DNA of 54,376 bases from an uncultured Granulosicoccaceae bacterium (GTDB lineage Bacteria > Pseudomonadota > Gammaproteobacteria > Granulosicoccales > Granulosicoccaceae). Of this stretch, positions 20,030 to 30,000 are shown in pieces; within the stretch, counting starts at the first letter, position 1, and each line of letters opens with the position of its first letter. The stretch covers positions 1 to 54,376 of the forward strand of contig CALIHW010000052.1 of NCBI GenBank assembly GCA_938020525.1, in the 5' to 3' direction. Below the pieces are notes generated by a model. It ran no database searches and was not told where the DNA came from. It worked only from the letters and a program-made list of their open reading frames with translations. Both the position numbers and the translations under genes were made by a program.

Positions 20030-20926
20030 ATGTCTGACCCGGGCTTGTTTGAGCTAATGAATTGCACACTCGCAGATCTGATTAGTGCTGGTGAGAAATA
20101 TTTGTTAGAGCACCCCTTGGTCTATGGTCATGGTACGGACAACGCGTTTGACGAATCCGCCTGGCTAGCACTTGAGGCCTGTGACTTATCGCCAGTAGAA
20201 GCAATCGAGAGCTACGATGTGCCAGTGAGTGATGAGCACCTGGAGCGAGCAAAACGCTGGTTTAGAAAGCGTGCGATTGATAAAAAGCCTGTAGCCTATA
20301 TAACCGGCAGGGCCTGGTTCTCCGGGCTTGAGTTTGTGGTAGATGAACGGGCCCTCATACCGCGAAGTCCGTTGGCAGAGTTGATACTCAATCGCTTTGA
20401 GCCGTGGCTGACTGATGCTCCCGCAACGGCACTTGATCTTTGTTGTGGAGGAGGATGCATAGGGATAGCTTTGGCCAGCGCTTTTGCGCGTTGTGAGGTG
20501 GATTTAGTAGATCTATCGCAGGACGCACTGGACCTGGCGGCTATCAATGTAGAAAAACACAACCTTGGAGATCAGGTAAATCTCCATAAAAGCGATCTTT
20601 ATCATTCTCTCCCTACAGATAGAAAATACGATCTGATTGTCAGCAACCCACCGTATGTTGATGCAGAGGACATGAACCAGCTTGCGACCGAGTTCAGCCA
20701 TGAACCGCAAATGGGTCTGGTCGCCGGCCACGATGGTCTCGATATCGTTGCTCGATTACTCCGTGAAGCTAAAAAATACTTAAAGCCGGACGGCATTCTA
20801 ATAGTGGAAGTTGGAAATTCCAAGGAAGCAGTTAATCGTCGATTCCCGAAAGTGGATCTGCTGTGGCTTGATTTTGAGTTTGGAGGGGATGGTGTTTTTT
20901 TGGTCAATGCAGCTGCACTGATTTAG
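20030..20926 (+). CDS. prmB: Ribosomal protein L3 N5-glutamine methyltransferase
   Basis: SAM-dependent methyltransferase for a glutamine of ribosomal protein L3. The 298 residues have an N-terminal helical domain (about 1-95) and the Rossmann core. SAM motif I is LDLCCGGGCIGIALA and the amide-binding motif is SNPPY in DLIVSNPPYVD. The N-terminal segment RAWFSGLEFVVDERALIPRSP distinguishes PrmB from PrmC. aroC, a frequent neighbour, is not here. The stop codon lies within a degenerate 17-bp tandem repeat. Confidence 0.94.
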   Translation: MSDPGLFELMNCTLADLISAGEKYLLEHPLVYGHGTDNAFDESAWLALEACDLSPVEAIESYDVPVSDEHLERAKRWFRKRAIDKKPVAYITGRAWFSGLEFVVDERALIPRSPLAELILNRFEPWLTDAPATALDLCCGGGCIGIALASAFARCEVDLVDLSQDALDLAAINVEKHNLGDQVNLHKSDLYHSLPTDRKYDLIVSNPPYVDAEDMNQLATEFSHEPQMGLVAGHDGLDIVARLLREAKKYLKPDGILIVEVGNSKEAVNRRFPKVDLLWLDFEFGGDGVFLVNAAALI

Positions 20927-20970
20927 CGGCTGCACTGATTCAGCAACTGCATGGGTTAGCGACTGCACTT
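20912..20970. repeat. Degenerate 17-bp tandem repeat at the prmB 3' end
   Basis: Units start at 20912, 20929, 20946 and 20962, each with (G)CTGCA(C)TG and then TTAG or TCAG. The first two units differ at two positions. The stop TAG of prmB is inside unit 1. Confidence 0.75.
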
Positions 20971-21026
20971 GGCTGGTGGCGCACCGGTTTAGAAGAGTCT
21001 GTAATGTCGGCTCAGCGTAATTAGCG

Positions 21027-24000
21027 TTATCTAAATAAGTCTTCAACTTCAGATTTTTCTTCCTCATCGTCTCTATTCTTCGCATCAGTTACCCTGAGCG
21101 GATCAATAGATGACCAAAGCGGTGTAGCTGTCATCATGCTGCCGAATAAGGCGCCTCCTCGCAGCAGCCAGGCAAGTATACCGGCAGTGGTGCTAATGGA
21201 TACGCCTATTGCGACTTCGCTACCGGCTTCGATTCTTCTTCTTTCTTTGCAATCTGCTGATTCAAGGCTCTCTTGAGCGCGTGATATGCCGCGTAGAAAA
21301 CCCTTGTTATTGGCGGCTTCCGAGAGTGATGTCGGTAAGTCGAGTCGTATATCTACGGAACTTACAGAAACCGTTGTATTCTTGTAATTCTCGAATAGAA
21401 CGATGGAGTTTGTCTCATTGTGTTGTCGTACATCTAGACTGCGCAGCAGGTCTCTTTCAATAATAGATGCATCCAACTCAAAGTCATAGTCTGTGTAAGT
21501 TACGTTGCTTAGAGCTCCAGGCTGATTTGCAAATGAGGATGTTGATGGTAAAGCGGAAACAGAGAACAAAGATTCCTCACTCGAAAGCAAAGTTGATTGA
21601 TCGGTTTGTTGATCAGCGTCCACAGCCTCTGAGTCGCTTGATGCTGTTGTTTCACTAGTCGATTCGAGAGTGTCGGTTACTTGCGTCAGCTGTTGAACTT
21701 CCAGAGTGGACACCTGTTCCTGCTGCGTATTGGCAGTCGTGGCTGGCACAGTGACAAATGGTGTTACAATTTCAAGCGGGGCTGCTATTGCGCTGTTGAT
21801 TTGTGGCTCGCTGATAATATTAACTGTAGCTGTTGCCGTGGCGCCGCCATCATTAGTTACTCTGTAGATAAAGAAATCGGTACCAGAGTTTGAACCATCG
21901 TGTTTGTAAAGGAATGTACCATCCTGATTTATCGTAACCGTGCCGTGGTCTGGCTGGTCAATAATCTCGATCTCAAACAAGCTTGAGCCCAGTAAGCTAG
22001 CGTCAAGCAGTGACGTCTCGCCGGAATTCAAAACATCACCCAGTGCTGTGTCAAAAGTATCGCCTGTGTTCAGCGTGAGACCGTTATCCCGCAATGCTGG
22101 TATCGGATCTACTACTTCCGTAACGTCAATGTTGAATCTGGCTGTAACGGGTACAACACCGTCCTCACCGCCGTCTGCAAGAGAGAAGTTGAAAAAGTCG
22201 CTACTGGTTTCGGAGCCATCAGGAATGTAGCGAATCTCGCTGTTGGTGAGCTGCTGCATGGTAAAAAAGTCACCTACATTCAGTATGGTGTCGTTTACTC
22301 TAAGCTGCCCGTTTTCAGGAATACTCTGCAGGGTAAAAAACAGATCCTGCGCCGGATCGTCTGGATCTATTGCCGCAAGTACGGTTGTTGAGATTGTATT
22401 GTCGCTACCCTCAGCGAATGTCGCTCCTTCATTAATCAACGTAGGTGGATCGTTGATCAGTGTTAGATTGTAATTGATAAGGTTTTCAGTTTGATCTAAC
22501 GTAGGGCCGTTCACGGGATTACCACTGTCTCTTACTTGAAAGCCAATCTGATGAGTCCCTGAATTCGATTCAAGAGTCGTGTCGGGTGTGTACGTTAAAA
22601 GACCTGCATCTATGTCGCTGACCGAAATTGAGTCTCCGATAGAGACTTGGGAATTTCCCAGGTTCAATTGCCCATCAACATTCAGAGAGCTCACAAGTAT
22701 TGATAAGAATGCGTGATTATCATCGGTATCACTAAAGCCGAAATCAGATCGGCCCAGCGTGTGGCTGCTGTCTTCGTCGATGTCGATCGCGATATCAGTA
22801 CCTGATGGCGGTGTGTTAACTTCAATCACATTGAATGTCAGGGTTTCGGCTTGTGTTGCTGTATCTTCACCACCATTCAGAGTGCCGCCGTTGTCCTGAA
22901 CTCTGAATTGCAGTGAGTCGTATGACTGACCCCACTGTCCCGGTGCAGTAAGGTAAATCAGCTTACTACCAGAGATATCGGCAACACTGATTGCCTGACC
23001 TGGTAGCACGTCAGTACCGTCAACGGTTAGCGTGCCACCAAATGGTAGTTGTGTGAATATAATGTTCTGCAGGGCATCGCCATCGCTGTCAGAGAAACCG
23101 AAATCACCTGTTTGAAATACATGTGCTGAGCTTTCATTGATATCGAACACCGCAATTTGTGCTGTCGGCGCATCATTTACTTCCAGCACATCTATATTCA
23201 GTGTATGTGCTAGCGACGTATCCTGTCCGCCGTTGTCAGTCCCGCCATTATCCCTGACAGAAAATTCGATGCTTACGTAATTGCTGCCTGCGGCATCGCT
23301 CGAAGGTAAATACACGAGCTGACCTGCATTAAGCTGTGCGATGGAAGCACTGGCAGTCGTGCTGATGGGTGTGCCATTCAACACTAGTGTTCCGTTGCCA
23401 TTGACCGCGGTGATAATCACCTCGGTCAATGAGTGCTGTTCCACTGGGTCGGAAAAGCCAAAGTCTGTGGTATTCAGTGTGTAGTTACTGTCCTCGTTAA
23501 TAAGCAGGGTGTTGTCTGCTGCAAGTGGTGGATCATTCACCGTAAGCGTTGTGATGGTGAGCTGGGCAGGAGTATTTTGTATATTATCGCCACCATTGGT
23601 GTTGCTGCCGTTGTCGATAACGCTAAATTCAATAACATCCTGACTCACAACGTTGTTTACGGGTTGATACTCCAGAGCGCCTGAACTTAGTTCGATGAGT
23701 GTGACGATAGTACCTGCAGCCAAAGGCTGATTACTCAACGTTAGTGTACCTGTGGCAGGCAGGGAGTCTATTCGAATACCCTGCAAGCCATGATTTTCCT
23801 GATCGCTAAATGGAAAGTCGGCAGCACTGAGTGTATAGGCAGAATTGTCTGTGACCTGAGCACTACTGTCTTGCCCGGTTGGTGCATCGTTCACTGGCAC
23901 AACATTAAACAGCGCGGTGTTTTGACTTTGTGAGATGGTCAAACCACCGTTGGCAGTGGAGCCTGTGTCGTGAACCAGAAACGTAAAGTCTGCATAACCG

Positions 24001-27000
24001 CTGCCATTCTCATTCGGGGTTGGTGTAAAGACGAGGTTACCGTTGCTAACATCTGTGATACTAACCACCTGATTCGCCGTTATCGGGCTACCGCTAAGAG
24101 TCAGATTGCCGTGTGCCGGCATGTCTACCACAGTAATTGCGGCAAAATAATCACCATCGTTAAGATCAGAGAATCCAAAGTCTGACGCCTGAAGCGTGTA
24201 AGGTGTGTCCTCATTGATGGTGGTGATACTGTCGGTACCGATTGGTGCATCACTAACGCTATTTATATCAATGAGAATCTGATTGTCTGTCTGATCCTGA
24301 TTTTGTCCACCCGAAAGCGTATTGCCGGTATCAATGACTTTGAACAGAAAGTTGTCAAATGCCTGTCCGTAGGTATTCTGTGATGGTACGTAGATCAGAT
24401 TGCCGGTCATGATATCAGCGGCGCTGACTGTTTGATTTGGAGCTACAACAACACTGTTGATTGTTAGTTCGCCCGTTATCGGTAGCTGAGTTATCTCGAC
24501 CGCGTTGAACTGATCAGGGTTTATATCAAGCGCATCAGAGAATCCGAAGTCAGAAAGCTCAAAAATGTAGTTGCTGTCTTCGTGTACGTTGATAACACCA
24601 TCTAACCCTGATGGTACATCGGAGACTGGAATAACATTGAATGTTATAGTTGCAGGTGTTTGATTTGTGTCAATGCCATTATTGGCGACACCTCCGGTAT
24701 CCTGTACCTGAAAACTGAAAGAGTCGTATGCAGTACCACTGGTATTCGCGGCAGGTACAAACTCTATGTCACCGTTATTCAGCGCTGAGGCTGAAATAAA
24801 GTCACCTGTGTTGAGTAATGTGCCAGCACTGAGTAGTTGACCGTTGACTGGTGCGCTGGAAATTGTCGCCCCATTAAATGGATGGTTATCTGCTGGATCA
24901 AAATAGCCAAGGTCTGCCAGTGTCAGCGTTCGTGACTGATCCTCTAGTAATGTATAGGTAGCATCTGTTGCCTGTGGCTCGTCGTTCACCTGTGAAACAT
25001 TAAACTCGACAGTATTAACGCTTTGAGATGTATCCTGGCCTCCGTTTAGAGTGCCGCCGTCATCGTGCACTCTGAATGCAAATTCAGTATAGGCAGCGCC
25101 ATTATCGTTGGCAGCTGGTGTAAAGACCAACTCACTGTTGTTTATGTTGGTGATGCTGATTATCTGACCTGCTGTGATTGTATTTCCATTGAGTTCGAGT
25201 GAACCATTGGCAGGCAGAGTGCTGATGGTGATGGCTGCTAAGTTGTCACCATCCAACGGATCAGAAAATCCGAAGTCTGCAGACTCGATGATAAGTGGAG
25301 AATCTTCATCGAGCGTGAGGATATTGTCAGTACCCTTTGGTGCGTTATTAACACCGGCTACATCAATCGTGATGGTATAGGGAGTCTGGTCCTGATCGAC
25401 TCCGCTGTTGGCAATACCACCGTCATCGTGTACCTGGAAGTCGAAGTTGGCGTAGGCGTTACCGTTGCCTCCGTTAACTGGGGTAAATATGAGCTCACCA
25501 TTGCTAATGTCGGTGATGCTGATCAGCTGACCCGTGGTGACAGGGATGCCGTTAAGCTCAAGCGAGCCGTTAGCGGGTAGTGTGGGAACAGTGACAGCAG
25601 CGAAGTTGTCATTATCAACGGGGTCCGAGAAGCCAAAATCAATCGGTTGAATAGTGATTGGCGTATTCTCACTAGTGGTAAGCGTGTTATCAGTACCCAG
25701 AGGTGCGTCATTCACACTGGTTACATCAATCGTGAGTGTATTGGGAGTCTGATCCTGATCGATTCCGCCGTTGGTAATACCGCCGTTATCGTGTACCTGG
25801 AAGTCGAAGTCGGTATAGGCGGTACCGTTACCATCGTTGGCCGAGGTAAAAACGAGCTCACCGTTATTGATATTGGTGATACTAATGATCTGACCAGCGA
25901 TTACAGCGATCCCGTTTAGTTCGAGTAGTCCATTGGCAGGCAGAGCAGTGATAGTAACCGCAGCAAAGTTGTCACTATCAACCGGGTCAGAGAATCCGAA
26001 GTCCGCAGCATTGATAATCAGCGGTGTATCTTCGTTGGTGTTCAGTATGTTGTCAGTGCCGGATGGGGCATCATTGGCATTGTTAATATCAAGGGTAATT
26101 CCATTGGGCAGCAAATCCTGATTGATACCGCCGTTGAGTGTGTTACCTGAGTCGATGACTCGGAAATCGAATCGATCGCTAGTGCCCTGAGAGTTTGGAA
26201 CAGGTACATATACAAGGTTGCCGAGATCGATATCAGAGACACTGATGGTTTGTGTCAGTGTGACAGGTGCGCCTGCCAGTTCCAACGAGCCCGTTAGTGG
26301 CAGGTTGGTGATGGTGATTCCGGTAAAGTTGTCATTATCAGCAGGGTCCGAGAAACCGAAGTCCGCACGATCAAGCGAGTAGGGTGAGTCTTCATTGATG
26401 GTTAACGTATTGTCCGTGCCATCAGGCTCGTCACTGACGCTGTTAACATCAATGGTGATAGTTTTAGGAGTTGTATCCTGATCCACGCCATTATTGGCAG
26501 TACCGCCGTCATCGTGTACCTGGAAAGTAACTAGTGCATTGGCGGTACCAAAGCTGTCAGGGGCAGGGATAAACCGCAGCTCATTGTTGCTGATGTTGGT
26601 GATGCTGATCAGCTGCCCAGTGGTGACAGGAGTGCCTTTTAGCTGAAGTGACCCGTTAGCGGGCAGTGTGGTGACAGTGACAGCGGCGAAGTTGTGGCCC
26701 TCGACCGGATCAGAGAATCCGAAGTCCGCAGCATTGATAATCAGCGGTGTATCTTCGTTGGTGTTCAGTGTGTTGTCGGTGCCGGACGGAGCGTCATTGA
26801 CACTAATAACATTAATAGTGATGGTGTCAGGCATGGTGTCCTGATCGACTCCCCCGTTCGCAGTACCACCGTCATCGTGTACCTGGAAGGTAAAGTCAGT
26901 GTAGGTGGTGCCGTTGCTGTCAGGGTCAGGAACAAACAGCAGTTCATTATTACTGATGTTGGTAATGCTAATCAGTTGACCGTCGGTGACAGGGGTGCCG

Positions 27001-30000
27001 TTGAGTTCAAGCGAACCATTAGCGGGCAGTGTGGTGACAGTGACAGCGGCGAAGTTGTTGCCATCGACCGGATCAGAGAATCCGAAGTCCGCAGCATTGA
27101 TAATCAGCGGCGTATCTTCGTTAGTATTCAGTGTGTTGTCAGTACCCAAAGGCGTGTCATTAACGCTGGTTACATCGATTGTGATTGAATTGGGCGTTTG
27201 GTCTTGATCGACCCCGCCATTGGCAGTGCCGCCATCATCATGTACCTGAAAATCGAAACTGGTATAGGCAACGCCATTTTCGTCACTGTCGGGCGTGAAT
27301 ACGAGCGCACCGTTGTTGATATCAGCTGTGTTAATGGTTTGACCGGCGATTACCGGGAAGCTAATGGGCAGGCCCAATATTGTGCTATTGAGTTCGAGTA
27401 AGCCATTGGCAGGTAAAGTCGTGATGGTTACGGCGGCAAAGTTGTCATTTTCAATTGTGTCGGAAAAACCAAAATTCGACGCAGCAAACGTTAGCGTGGA
27501 ATCTTCAAGTACCGTAAGCGTATTATTTGTACCCTCCGGGGCATCGTTGATCGGAGTAACAACGATATCTATGTCGAGAGTGTTCGACAGGCTGTTTACC
27601 GGATCCTGATCTTCTATCAGAACGGTTAGCGTATCAGTTCCGTTAAAATTCGAATCAGGTGTATAGATGAGTCCATCAATCTGGGAGTTTATATCTGCCA
27701 GCGTCCCGACGATTTCAAGAGTAGCGAATGTAAGCCCGGGATTTGCTGGTAGTGCTACCGCACCGAAATTCGATGTAATAGTTAGCTTCAGATTGTTACT
27801 GGTATCCGGATCATCAATTTGGATTAAATTTTTATTCGTAGAATTGAAGGTAAGACTGGTATCTTCATCGATTGATTGCGTCAAATCTATCACAGTCAAC
27901 TGAGGTGGATTTAACGAACCAAATGAGTTTGGAGATGAGACCGACCAGCTGGAGTTCGGTGTAATGGTATCTCTTTGAAGTGAATCCAGTGCGTCCGTAT
28001 TTTGGCCGTTTTCCGCGACTCCTATATTGACTGATGTCATGCCTATAGCAGAGCCGGAAATCGCCATTTGGGCACCTTCGTAGCATATAAAGTCAACTAC
28101 GTTTCCAGTATCGTCAATCAGTGCAATGGCATCATTGGGGCCGTTTTGCAATGGTGCTACCGGGAAACTTATCGCACCAAAACCGTTGAATTCATCCGGA
28201 ACAAGCCCACTGATCTGTATCGTGTCATAGATGTCTCCCTGGTTGTAGAGTTCAAGTGACCAACCGGTCAAGTCGGTGCCAGCAGTAGCCGCAATCTCAA
28301 CCCTTTCATTGGTGTCGATACCGAAGTTGGTATAATGAATTTCGTTGATGAGTACGATAGGAGCGTTGCTCGGAAATTCTATAACCGGTGGATCATTGAT
28401 CTCTGTTGCGTCGATGGTGATCGTGTTGACTGACTGATCCTGATCGGTGCCGCCGTTAGCAGTGCCACCGTCATCGATGACACGAAAACCTAGTGTTGCA
28501 TAACTAAGCCCGCTGGTATCTGGTGCCGGTGTGAATATCAAGTCACCATTGTTGATGTCATTCACGCTGATGGTCTGGTTAATACCGACAGGCGCACCAG
28601 CTAGCGTCAACAGCCCGTTAGCGGGAGGTGAGATGACAACCGATTCAAATGAATCACCGTCTATGGAATCTGTGAAACCGAAATTGGCAGCTGATAGTGT
28701 AAGTGGTGAATCTTCGACCGCAGTCAGGGTTGTATCTTTACCTTCCGGCGCATCATTAACACTGACTACGTCGAAAGTAATTTTGTTTGTGGTTGGATCC
28801 TTATCAATACCACCGTTTAAAGTGCCCCCATTATCATGGACTTGAAAACCGAAATCTGCGTAAGCAGTTCCGTTGTCATCGGTTGTTGGTGTGAATACAA
28901 GACCGCCGTTGTTGATATCGTTGGCGCTGATCAGCTGACCGGCGGTTACTGCGACACCTGCCAACTCGAGTGTTCCGTTTGCCGGTAGTGTAGTGATGGT
29001 CACCGCAGCAAACAGGTTGTTTTCTATGACATCAGAAAATCCGAAATCAGTAGGTATGATTGTGACTGGTGAATCTTCATTGATTGTCAGGATCTTATCT
29101 GTACCGGACGGGGCATCATTAACTGGAGTAACCACGATGTCGATGTCGAGGGTATCCGTCAGGCTGTTTACTGGATCCTGATCTTCTATTACAACAGTTA
29201 GCGTATCAGTGCCGTTGAAATTCGGATCAGGTGTATAGATGAGACCATCGATAGCGGTATTTATTAGTGCGGGTGATCCGACAAATTGCAGGACAGGTAA
29301 TTGGAGCCCGGGATTTGATGGAAGCGCTACCAGACCGGAAACGGGTGTTATCGTTATGTTTAGATTGCTGCTGGTTTCCGGATCGGAAATCTGGATTGCG
29401 TTGCTGCTAGCCGCGCTGAAAATCAGTGAGCTGTCTTCTGCAACCGTTTGTATAAAAGGGTCAGTGGCCGATTGCGTTAGATTTATTGCTCCAAACGAGC
29501 TGGGGGATGGCCAGTCCCAGGTCGATGCAGGTGACAGATTTGTTCTCTGCAATGATTCCACATCGGATCCACCTGGGCCCTCAGAAACACCGATGTCAGA
29601 TGATGTCATGCCGGCTGCGGTGCCTTGAGTTGCTGTAACCGTACCTTCGTAGCTGATAAATTCGATGACATTACCAGAGTCATCGATCAGCGCAATGCCA
29701 TCCCGCGGTCCATTCTGCAACCCAAGCACTGGAAAATCCAGTGCACCGAAGCCGTTGCCTTCATCGGGTATTATTCCACTTAGAGGAATTGTATCGTAGA
29801 GCCATCCTGTGTCATTACTGCCGTTATACAACTCCAATGACCACCCGTTGAGATTTGTTCCAGCGTTGCCAGCTATCTCGATTGTTTCATTAGCGTCAAA
29901 GCTCAGGTTGTCATAATGTATTTCGTTGATAATCACAAAATCTGTTTGATAAGAGATTACCGGAGCATCATTGACTTCTGTGACAGTGATATCTATGTCA

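Noticed and set aside
25960..27140. CRISPR-like array
   Set aside because: Regularly spaced repeats here are protein-coding cadherin-like units in one open frame, spaced by hundreds of bases.
26694..27188. 164-codon plus-strand frame inside the giant gene, and many similar plus-strand frames between 21.2 and 32.4 kb
   Set aside because: They are antisense shadows of the repeats in the giant gene; their translations repeat in step with it and match no family.
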